Under the pieces are notes generated by a model that was not told the origin of the DNA, made no database searches, and was given only the letters and a program-made list of their open reading frames with translations. The translations under genes were made by a program, and so were the position numbers. This document shows, piece by piece, positions 1 to 5,947 of a stretch of DNA of 11,796 bases. The DNA comes from DASQDT01 sp036380435 (GTDB lineage Bacteria; Acidobacteriota; Blastocatellia; Pyrinomonadales; Pyrinomonadaceae). Positions within the stretch are counted from its first letter, which is position 1, and each line of letters begins with the position of its first letter. The DNA is taken from positions 1 through 11,796 of the forward strand of contig DASVES010000466.1 in the NCBI GenBank assembly GCA_036380435.1, read 5' to 3'.

Positions 1-378
1 TTCTGGCAGACGGCCGAGCGCCGCCCCGCCTTCCCGCGCTTCTATAAACAGTTCCTCGCGCTCCGCAGGTCGTCCGCGGCCCTGCGCCGGGGCGAGACCG
101 AGTGGCTGAAAAACTCCGACGAGTCGCGCGTCCTCACTTACGCGCGGCGCTACGCGGACGAGGAAATCGTCGTCGCCATCAACTTCTCCTCGCAGCCCTT
201 CGCCGGCACGGTCGAGACGCGCGGCGGCCCGTTCGACGAGATCACCCCCGACATCCTGCCGCCGCTCCCGGCCGACGCCACGCCTCAGCAGCGCGCCGCA
301 CGACTGCGGACGACGGGACTCCCCGCCCTCTCACTCGAAGCTTGGGGCTACCGCGTATACCGCCGCCCCGTGAAGTGA
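1..378 (+). CDS. GH13 family alpha-amylase/alpha-glucosidase, C-terminal part (5'-truncated)
   Basis: This is an open frame from base 1 to a TGA at 376-378, giving the last 125 residues of a longer protein. It reads FWQTAERRPAFPRFYKQFLA followed by LRRSSAALRRGETEW. This resembles the segment after the GH13 (beta/alpha)8 barrel, where alpha-amylases and alpha-glucosidases typically have 'FYK-LI-LR---PAL--G' leading into a small C-terminal beta-sandwich. The beta-sandwich follows here (VLTYARRYADEEIVVAINFS) and the protein ends near GYRVYRRPVK. No catalytic residues are in view, because they lie upstream of the window, so alpha-glucosidase, alpha-amylase and maltogenic amylase cannot be told apart. 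The family predicts hydrolysis of alpha-1,4-glucans. The gene converges on the GH144-like gene, and a long palindrome lies between them. The reading frame is certain from codon use and length; the family call rests on the C-terminal pattern only. Confidence 0.8.
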   Translation, partial: FWQTAERRPAFPRFYKQFLALRRSSAALRRGETEWLKNSDESRVLTYARRYADEEIVVAINFSSQPFAGTVETRGGPFDEITPDILPPLPADATPQQRAARLRTTGLPALSLEAWGYRVYRRPVK

Positions 379-400
379 GCCGTCGCGAAAGGTTGGGAGT

Positions 401-477
401 AGAACACGGATAAAACGGATGAAGACGGATTAGCACGAATCCGTCTTCATCCGTTTTATCCGTCTTATCCGTGTTCT
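401..477. repeat. Long palindrome of iterated ATCCGTnTT units between convergent genes
   Basis: The left arm (401-431, 31 nt) pairs with the right arm (438-477, 40 nt) around the 6-nt loop AGCACG (432-437). The arms match perfectly apart from one extra 9-nt unit in the right arm (458-466, ATCCGTCTT). Each arm is itself a tandem of near-identical units: ATCCGTCTTC, ATCCGTTTT, ATCCGTCTT and ATCCGTGTT on the right, and three complementary units on the left. It lies 22 bp after the GH13 stop and 19 bp before the GH144 stop, so it could end transcription from both sides. It has no clean T-tract, so a classical intrinsic terminator is not proven. Similar 'ATCCGT...ATCCGTGTTC' elements look familiar to me as dispersed intergenic repeats in environmental genomes, but that is recollection and was not searched. 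Confidence 0.85.
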
Positions 478-496
478 TCTGGCCCTTTTCTATCAT

Positions 497-1846
497 CTAC
501 TGCCGGCGCAGCCCGACCGAACGCATCGCGCGCGGTATCTCGCCGTTGCGCATGAACCAGCGCCAGACGTTCCCGCTGCGAAGGTTCTCCGCGCTCAGGA
601 GGACGGGGCCGATGTCGATGCCGATGACGTCCGGGTTCGTCCACCCGGTCGTCGGGTTGAAGGCATCGATGAACGCGTAGCGCCCGTAAATCCGTTCGCC
701 GTATCTTTCCTTCATCTCACGCAGCGCGCGCAGAGAGATGTCGGGCGTGAACATCAGGGAGCCGCCCGCGGCTGCCGGGACAACCGTGCCGTCGATGTCT
801 GGGTGACGCGGCGGCCCGCCCCAGGCCGTGTACCCGCGTGCGCTGTCCGACGCCGTGATGCCCCACACGTCCGCCGTGTAGCCGGGAAACTCCGGCGCGA
901 GGTCGATGCAAAACTGCCTGTGCGCGCGCGTCGCGGCGACGGAGTTTTCGAAATAGTCTGTGTGCGGATACCAGCCCTCACGACGGCCGCGGAAGTCGGC
1001 CCACGCGTGCGAGTACTGGTGGACGAAGAGCGGGCCGCCGGTGATGTATGTGTAACCGCCGTAGGTGATGCGCTCGCGCCGCCACGCGAGCCATGCGCGC
1101 GGCGTGATGGGATGTGCCGGCGAACCGATGGCGAGAAGTTGGAGAATGAGGTGCTCGCTGTAGGTGTCCCAACGCGGTTTGAGGAAGCCGGTCTCGGGCT
1201 TCCAGCCGTGCGAGAGTAGGGTGGGGTGGCGGGCGAGCATCCACGGGAAGTTGACGCGCTCGTAGACGCGTGTCGCGAGACGCCTGACCTCGGCGTCGTT
1301 CTGGAAATAGCCGCGCGCCGTGAGCACGCCGGCGAGCAGGAGCGCCGTGTCGATGGACGAATACTCGCTCTGCCAGCGACGCTCGCCGGTCGGAGCGTCC
1401 ATCCAGTGCAGGAACCAGCCCTTCATGTGCGCCGCGCGCTCGTCGTAGAAACGCAGGGTCTTGACGACGCGCTCGCGTGCCTCGCGCCGCGGTATCCAGC
1501 CGCGCTCGGCGGCGATGCAGAGCGCGCTCAGGCCGAAGCCGGTGGCGGCGCTGCTGGCGATGCGGTGGCTCGGGTGGCTCGCGTCGTGGCGCGTGCCGTC
1601 GGCGCGCGCGCGGTCGAGTACGAGTCCGGTCGAGGGGTCGGCGTGGTCGTAGAAGTATTGGAAGGAGCGGCGCTGTAGGTCTTCGAGAAACGCTTCGTCC
1701 TCTGCCGTTAGACGGTATGGTTGCGGTGGCGGGGCGGGGCGTTGAGCGAACGCCAGAGGGGAGGGAACAGACCAGACGAGGAGAAGCAGTGTGAGCGTGT
1801 GAAGCACGAGACGGGGCGCGCCCGCGCGATGAGTTATGATTTTCAC
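497..1846 (-). CDS. Secreted GH144/glucoamylase-like family glycosidase (putative beta-1,2-glucanase)
   Basis: This 449-residue protein starts at GTG (CAC at 1844-1846 on the plus strand) and ends in TAG. Residues 1-34 form a signal peptide: a basic start, the hydrophobic stretch LVLHTLTLLLLVW, and a likely cut after LAFA, so it is exported. The body resembles the 'glucoamylase-like' family that includes GH144 endo-beta-1,2-glucanases (an (alpha/alpha)6 fold). Supporting blocks are YSSIDTALLLAG (162-173), HQYSHAWADF (276-285), YFENS (298-302), WGITASD (328-334), YAFIDAFNP (390-398) and IGIDIGPVLLSAENLRSG (408-425). The predicted role is cleavage of beta-1,2-glucan or a related glucan outside the cytoplasm; the substrate is inferred and the catalytic acids are not assigned here. 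It lies 124 bp behind the GH3 gene in the same direction and is probably transcribed with it. No clear Shine-Dalgarno precedes the GTG, and the next in-frame methionine (141) is far inside the protein, so the start is likely but not proven. Confidence 0.82.
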   Translation of the reverse strand: MKIITHRAGAPRLVLHTLTLLLLVWSVPSPLAFAQRPAPPPQPYRLTAEDEAFLEDLQRRSFQYFYDHADPSTGLVLDRARADGTRHDASHPSHRIASSAATGFGLSALCIAAERGWIPRREARERVVKTLRFYDERAAHMKGWFLHWMDAPTGERRWQSEYSSIDTALLLAGVLTARGYFQNDAEVRRLATRVYERVNFPWMLARHPTLLSHGWKPETGFLKPRWDTYSEHLILQLLAIGSPAHPITPRAWLAWRRERITYGGYTYITGGPLFVHQYSHAWADFRGRREGWYPHTDYFENSVAATRAHRQFCIDLAPEFPGYTADVWGITASDSARGYTAWGGPPRHPDIDGTVVPAAAGGSLMFTPDISLRALREMKERYGERIYGRYAFIDAFNPTTGWTNPDVIGIDIGPVLLSAENLRSGNVWRWFMRNGEIPRAMRSVGLRRQ

Positions 1847-1868
1847 TTGAGCGTATGGAATCCAGAGT

Positions 1869-1958
1869 TCACCGCGGAGGCGCGGAGGGCGCGGAGTTCG
1901 CGCCGCAGAGATTCAACCCTGCGGCATGAACTCTGTGCTCCCTGCGGCTCCGCGGTGA
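1869..1958. repeat. 90-nt imperfect palindrome of CGCGGAG units between the GH3 and GH144 genes
   Basis: The outer arms 1869-1899 and 1928-1958 (31 nt each) match at 25 of 31 positions, and four of the six differences would be G-U pairs in RNA. A nested perfect 7-bp stem, GCCGCAG (1902-1908) with CTGCGGC (1919-1925), closes a 10-nt loop. The whole 90 nt therefore folds as one long hairpin. The left arm repeats CGCGGAG three times (1873, 1881, 1890). The element occupies most of the gap between two same-strand genes and ends 22 bp before the GTG of the downstream GH144 gene. It could attenuate transcription or protect the upstream GH3 message. Its unit-iterated design parallels the palindrome at 401-477, but the sequence is unrelated. 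Confidence 0.85.
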
Positions 1959-1970
1959 TGCGGCGCGGCA

Positions 1971-4190
1971 CTACCGCTCGACGACCTCGAAGTCTGCCTC
2001 CAGACCGCCGACCGAACTCGTGCCGACGAAGACCTTGAAGGCGCCCGGCTCGACCACGAAGCGCATCTCGCGGTCGTAAAAGCCGAGGTGCGCGGGGCTA
2101 AGTGTGAACTCGACTCTCCGGCGCTCGCCGGGCCGGAGCGCGACGCGCTCGAAGCCCTTCAACTCCCTGACGGGTCGCGTCACGCTCGAAGCCACGTCGC
2201 GCAGGTAGAGCTGGACGACCTCGTCGCCCGCGCGCCGCCCCGTGTTCTCCAACTCGACGCTCAACCTGAGCGACGCGCCGCGCGTGATGCGCCGCGCGCT
2301 CAGTTGGAGATTCGAGAGTTGAAACTTTGTATAGCTCAGCCCGTGGCCGAACGGGTAGAGCGGCGTCCAGGGCACGTCCAGAAATTTGGAGGTGTACTTG
2401 TTGTTCGCGTCCGGCGGCCGTCCCGTGTTCTTGTGGTTGTAGTAGAGCGGCAGTTGTCCCACGGCGCGCGGGAAGGTGACGGGGAGCTTGCCGCCGGGGT
2501 TCACGTCGCCGAAGAGCACGTCGGCGATGGCCGGGCCGGCCTGTGTGCCCGCGAACCACGTCTCAAGGATGGCGGGGGAGTTCTCGGCGGCCCAGTTGAT
2601 CGTGAGTGGCCGCCCGTTGACGAGCACGACGGCGTAAGGCTTGCCCGCGGCGTGAACCGCCTTGATTAAATCCATCTGGCGGCCCGGCAGGTCGAGCGAG
2701 GTGCGCGAAGCGGCCTCGCCGCTCATCTCGGCCGACTCGCCGACGACGACAATGACAGCGTCGGCCGCGCGGGCCGCGCGGGCCGCCTCGTCGAAGTTGT
2801 CGGACGAGGCACACAGGATGTCGCATCCCGGCACGTGTTTGATGTCCGCGCGCGGGAGTTTTTCGCGCAGGGCCGCGAGCAGCGTCACCACATCCTCTTT
2901 GCGCCCGTCGCCCGTCCACGAGCCGAGCATGTTGGCCTGATCGTCGGCGAGCGCGCCGATGAGGGCAAGCGAGCGGATATTTTTGGCGAAGGGCAGGATG
3001 TTGCGCTCGTTCTTGAGGAGCACCATCGAGCGGGAGGCCACCTCGCGCGCGGCGGCGAGGTGCGCGGGGTTGAGCAGGGCCTCGCGCTCGCGCGCCTCGT
3101 CGGCGAAGGGCGAGTCGAAGAGGCCGAGGCGGAACTTGATACGCAGGATTCTACGCACCGCTTCGTCGAGCCGCGCCGGCGTCAGTTTGCCCCCGCGCAG
3201 AAGCTCCGCGCCGTGTGTGTTGTAGAGGCGGCTGACCATCTCCATCTCGACGCCCGCGTTCAGGGCCAACTGTGCCGCCTCGCGCCCATCCGCTGCGACG
3301 CCGTGCTTCAACAGTTCCTCGACCGACGTGTAGTCGCTGACGACGAAGCCGTCGAAGCGCCATTCGCCGCGCAGAACCTTCGTGAGCGTGAAGGGGTTGG
3401 CCGAAGTGGGCACGCCGTTGAGGTCGTTGAAAGCGCTCATGAAGGTGCCGACGCCGGCCTCGACCGCCGCCTTGAAAGGCGGGAAATAGATTTCGCGGAG
3501 CGTGGTCTCCGACACTTCCGTCGTGTTGTAGTCGCGCCCCGCCTCGGCCGCGCCGTAAGCGACCCAGTGCTTGGCGCAGGCGACGACGCGCTCAGGCGCG
3601 GAGTAGTCAGCGCCCTGAAAGCCGCGAACACGCGCGCGCCCCATCGCCGCGCCGAGGAATGGGTCTTCGCCCGAGCCTTCGACGATGCGGCCCCAGCGCG
3701 CGTCGCGCGCGATGTCGAGCATCGGCGCGAACGTCCAGTGGACGCCCGCGGCGCGCGCTTCCTTCGCCGCTACGGCTGCGGCGCGCTCGACCGCCGCCGG
3801 GTCCCAACTGCTGGCCTCGGCCAGCGGCACGGGGAAGATGGTGCGGTAGCCGTGGATCACGTCGAAGCCGAAGATGAGAGGGATTTTCAGACGCGACTCG
3901 TCGAGTGCGATGCGTTGGAGGGCGTTTGTGTTCTTCACGCCGCGCACGTTGAGGGTCGAGCCGAGACGGCCCGCGCGGACGAGGGCGGGCTGGTCGTCCT
4001 TGGCGCGGCCGTCGGCGTGCCCGTCGAGCTGCTGCAACTGCCCGAGCTTCTCTTCAGTCGTCATCCGCGCGAGCAGCGCGTCGATTCGTCGCTCCAGGTC
4101 GCGCCGCGCACGTTGCGCTTGAGTGACGGGAGTCGTCACAGTGATGAGCACGAGGACGAGGGCTAAACTCGTCCGCTGGGCATGATTCAT
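1971..4190 (-). CDS. Secreted GH3 beta-glucosidase, BglX type
   Basis: The ATG at 4188-4190 gives 739 residues, close to BglX-type enzymes (about 765). The open frame continues upstream to 4406, but this start has a strong Shine-Dalgarno (GGAGGG, 4198-4203, 7 nt away) and begins a signal peptide (MNHAQRTSLALVLVLITVTT, likely cut near TQAQ). Domain order is classical GH3. An N-terminal barrel contains IFGFDVIHGYRTIFPVPL (106-123) and GRIVEGSGEDPFL (167-179). The nucleophile is Asp286 in GFVVSDYTS. An alpha/beta sandwich carries GESAEMSGEAASR with the likely acid/base Glu492. A C-terminal fibronectin-III-like domain (about 625-739) includes EVVQLYLRD. It removes terminal beta-linked glucose from oligosaccharides; with the GH144-like neighbour, sophoro-oligosaccharides are a reasonable guess, although GH3 specificity is broad. 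It is the first gene of the likely GH3-GH144 unit and is divergent from the TPR gene. Confidence 0.93.
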   Translation of the reverse strand: MNHAQRTSLALVLVLITVTTPVTQAQRARRDLERRIDALLARMTTEEKLGQLQQLDGHADGRAKDDQPALVRAGRLGSTLNVRGVKNTNALQRIALDESRLKIPLIFGFDVIHGYRTIFPVPLAEASSWDPAAVERAAAVAAKEARAAGVHWTFAPMLDIARDARWGRIVEGSGEDPFLGAAMGRARVRGFQGADYSAPERVVACAKHWVAYGAAEAGRDYNTTEVSETTLREIYFPPFKAAVEAGVGTFMSAFNDLNGVPTSANPFTLTKVLRGEWRFDGFVVSDYTSVEELLKHGVAADGREAAQLALNAGVEMEMVSRLYNTHGAELLRGGKLTPARLDEAVRRILRIKFRLGLFDSPFADEAREREALLNPAHLAAAREVASRSMVLLKNERNILPFAKNIRSLALIGALADDQANMLGSWTGDGRKEDVVTLLAALREKLPRADIKHVPGCDILCASSDNFDEAARAARAADAVIVVVGESAEMSGEAASRTSLDLPGRQMDLIKAVHAAGKPYAVVLVNGRPLTINWAAENSPAILETWFAGTQAGPAIADVLFGDVNPGGKLPVTFPRAVGQLPLYYNHKNTGRPPDANNKYTSKFLDVPWTPLYPFGHGLSYTKFQLSNLQLSARRITRGASLRLSVELENTGRRAGDEVVQLYLRDVASSVTRPVRELKGFERVALRPGERRRVEFTLSPAHLGFYDREMRFVVEPGAFKVFVGTSSVGGLEADFEVVER

Positions 4191-4197
4191 TTGGAAT

Positions 4198-4203
4198 CCC
4201 TCC
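4198..4203 (-). promoter_or_regulatory. Ribosome binding site that fixes the GH3 start
   Basis: On the minus strand the sequence reads GGAGGG, 7 nt before the ATG at 4190. This near-ideal Shine-Dalgarno selects the signal-peptide-bearing start over the 72 extra upstream codons that are also open. Confidence 0.85.
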
Positions 4204-4282
4204 GGCGCAAAGTGTCGCACGCGGCGCGAGATGGTGAGCCGCGTGCGCGGTCTTCCCGAAAAACGAAGTTGGAGAAAAATGT

Positions 4283-4298
4283 GCCCGTCCCCACGGGC
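4283..4298. other. Small perfect hairpin beside the divergent promoter
   Basis: GCCCGT (4283-4288) and ACGGGC (4293-4298) form a perfect 6-bp inverted repeat around CCCC. It lies directly next to the ATTATAAT box. If the minus-strand TATAAT at 4310-4305 is used, the GH3 transcript would begin at about this hairpin, which could protect the 5' end. It may equally be a small operator. The pairing is seen; the role is inference. Confidence 0.45.
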
Positions 4299-4304
4299 GC
4301 GTTG

Positions 4305-4312
4305 ATTATAAT
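4305..4312. promoter_or_regulatory. Palindromic ATTATAAT: candidate shared -10 for divergent GH3 and TPR genes
   Basis: The octamer is its own reverse complement, so it contains a perfect TATAAT on each strand: plus 4307-4312 and minus 4310-4305. The plus-strand box would start RNA near 4319, about 18 nt before the TPR ATG. The minus-strand box would start near 4298, about 108 nt before the GH3 ATG. This is a rare A/T patch in a GC-rich divergent gap. No good -35 hexamer is visible at 17 bp on either side, so sigma-70 use on both strands is plausible but not certain. Confidence 0.5.
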
Positions 4313-4336
4313 AGAACTTTGGCCGGGCGCGAGCAG

Positions 4337-5782
4337 ATGAACACACAACGCGGAACCACGATACACGAAAACACTCGATGTGGCTTCGGCCCGTGTCGCG
4401 CCGCACCCCGGCGTTGCGGGCCGAAGACGCACACGCGTCTACTCCTGAAGACGCTTCTGGCGTCGCTCATTCTGCTCGCGTCGCCGTCGAACGCGCCCGC
4501 TCAGGGGCGGCAGAGGAAGACGCCTCCCGCGGGCGAACGGAGTGAGGCTCTGAGTGAGACGGTCGCGACGTTGCTGCGAGACGCGTTGGAGCTTTTGCGC
4601 GCGGGCAAGCACGCCGAGGCGGAGCCGTTGGTGCGACGCGTCATCGCCGTCCAGCCGTCGAGCGCGGACGCGCACGGCTTGCTCGGGCTGATTCTGGATC
4701 AGGGCGGGCGCACGCATGAGGCGGAGAGGGAATATCGCGCGGCGCTCCGGCTCAACCCCCGCTCGGTCTCGGCGCGCGCCAACCTCGGCGTGCTGCTGGC
4801 GCGCGGACTCCGGCACGCCGAGGCGTTGCGGCTCTTCGAGTCGGTGCTCGCCGACGCGCCGGGCCACCCACAGGCGACGCTCAACCTCGGGGCCGCGCTC
4901 TTTCACCTGCGGCGCTTCGACGAAGCCGAGCGGGCACTCTCCACGGCATCCGGCCTCGTGCCGCAAGCCGCGGAGCCTCACTACTACCTCGGGCAGATTG
5001 CCGCCTCACGTGGGCGCGGTGAAGAGGCAGCCGAGCATTGGCTGCGAGCACTCGCGCTCCGCGAAAATTTCCCGGAGGCGAACTTCGCACTCGCGGAAGA
5101 GTTGCGCCGCCAGCGGCGCTACGAAGGCGCGGCGGAGTTCTACGGGCGTGCCCTCGCTGGGGACTCGAAGAAGCCTGTCCATCACATCCGTCTGGGCGGC
5201 GTGCTGATGCTGCTCGTGCGTTACCAGGAGGCGCTCGCCGTCTTCCGGCGCGCTGTCGAAGCGTTCCCCATGTCAGCGGAGGCTCATTACTTCGCCGGCA
5301 TCGCGGCGCGCGGGCTTGGGGATTACGAGGCGGCGGAGGCTTCGCTGCGGAAGTCGTTGTTGCTCAGACCCGACAGCGTTGACGCGCTCGCGCAGACGGG
5401 CTTCGTCGTGGGCGAGCGCGGGCGTACCCATGAGGCCGAGCGCATCCTGCGCCGGGCGGTCGCGCTCGACCGTCGGCACTTCTACGCGCATTACGATCTT
5501 GGCCGGCTGCTCGTCAGAGAGCGCCGCTACGAGGAGGCGATACCCGTCCTCCGAAGCAGCACGGGCATCAGAGACCACGACCCCGGCGTGCATTACCAGT
5601 TGTTCATCGCCTACTCGCGACTGAAGCGTACAGACGAGGCGGCGCGCGAGCTGTCAATCTTCAAGCGGCTGGAAGAGGAGCGCAAGGCGCGTCGGAGCGC
5701 GGGCGGGGAAGAGCAGGTCGAGGACACTTTGCCGCGACCCGCGACAGCGGAACCCGCAAAATCTGAAGACGAACCGGACTGA
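4337..5782 (+). CDS. Exported TPR-repeat protein (about 11 tandem TPRs)
   Basis: The protein has 481 residues from the ATG at 4337. The frame is open further up to a TTG at 4319, but neither start has a clear Shine-Dalgarno. A long basic N-terminus of about 34 residues with three cysteines precedes a hydrophobic segment (LLLKTLLASLILLASPSNAP) that looks like a signal peptide ending near APAQG, so a periplasmic location is likely. The rest is about eleven consecutive 34-residue TPR units. Typical ones are VSARANLGVLLARGLRHAEA, PQATLNLGAALFHLRRFDEA and FYAHYDLGRLLVRERRYEEA, with the usual G/A at helix packing positions. The C-terminus is a low-complexity, charged tail (KRLEEERKARRSAGGEEQ). No enzymatic domain is present. 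TPR solenoids bind other proteins, so it may be a scaffold for the surrounding glycosidase and receptor system; the partner is unknown. It is transcribed divergently from GH3 and converges on the receptor gene. Confidence 0.85.
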   Translation: MNTQRGTTIHENTRCGFGPCRAAPRRCGPKTHTRLLLKTLLASLILLASPSNAPAQGRQRKTPPAGERSEALSETVATLLRDALELLRAGKHAEAEPLVRRVIAVQPSSADAHGLLGLILDQGGRTHEAEREYRAALRLNPRSVSARANLGVLLARGLRHAEALRLFESVLADAPGHPQATLNLGAALFHLRRFDEAERALSTASGLVPQAAEPHYYLGQIAASRGRGEEAAEHWLRALALRENFPEANFALAEELRRQRRYEGAAEFYGRALAGDSKKPVHHIRLGGVLMLLVRYQEALAVFRRAVEAFPMSAEAHYFAGIAARGLGDYEAAEASLRKSLLLRPDSVDALAQTGFVVGERGRTHEAERILRRAVALDRRHFYAHYDLGRLLVRERRYEEAIPVLRSSTGIRDHDPGVHYQLFIAYSRLKRTDEAARELSIFKRLEEERKARRSAGGEEQVEDTLPRPATAEPAKSEDEPD

Positions 5783-5793
5783 GACTTCGGAAA

Positions 5794-5926
5794 GGGCTGG
5801 AACGACAGCCCCTGAAAGGGGCGGAAGAATTTAGCCCACGGCTCACGCCGTGGGCTAAATTCTTCCGCCGCTGACGCGGCTTCGCTGCCACCGAAACGGC
5901 TTCACTGAAGGCCGGTGAAACCGGCC
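5794..5926. terminator. Cluster of hairpins incl. perfect 23-bp inverted repeat between convergent genes
   Basis: Five perfect stem-loops follow each other. GGGCTG/CAGCCC spans 5794-5811 with a 6-nt loop. CCCC-TGAAA-GGGG spans 5809-5821. A 23-bp stem pairs 5820-5842 with 5847-5869 around the loop TCAC. GCCGC-TGAC-GCGGC spans 5867-5880. GGCCGGT-GAA-ACCGGCC spans 5910-5926. The first two and the 23-bp stem share edge bases, as do the 23-bp stem and the fourth, so some folds exclude each other. The cluster sits 12 bp after the TPR stop and 22 bp before the receptor stop, so bidirectional termination or mRNA 3'-end protection is the natural reading. The core (TTAGCCCACGGC...) resembles dispersed intergenic palindromes I recall from environmental bacteria; copy number in this genome is unknown. 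Confidence 0.82.
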
Positions 5927-5947
5927 CTCACTTTATCGCCAAAAGTC

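Noticed and set aside
401..477. CRISPR-like array from the ATCCGT units
   Set aside because: Units are 9-10 nt, contiguous and without spacers, and form a palindrome; no cas genes are near.
2835..4166. 443-codon open frame opposite the GH3 gene
   Set aside because: A typical antisense shadow of a GC-rich gene; its translation is charge-rich without any fold signature, whereas the minus strand encodes a complete GH3 enzyme.
4191..4406. N-terminal extension of the GH3 frame by 72 codons
   Set aside because: The extension crosses the candidate divergent promoter and the TPR start. The ATG at 4190 has a strong Shine-Dalgarno and begins a signal peptide.
5783..5947. Insertion sequence remnant suggested by inverted repeats
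   Set aside because: The inverted repeats are hairpins with 3-6-nt loops, not ends of an element; no transposase coding or target duplication is visible.
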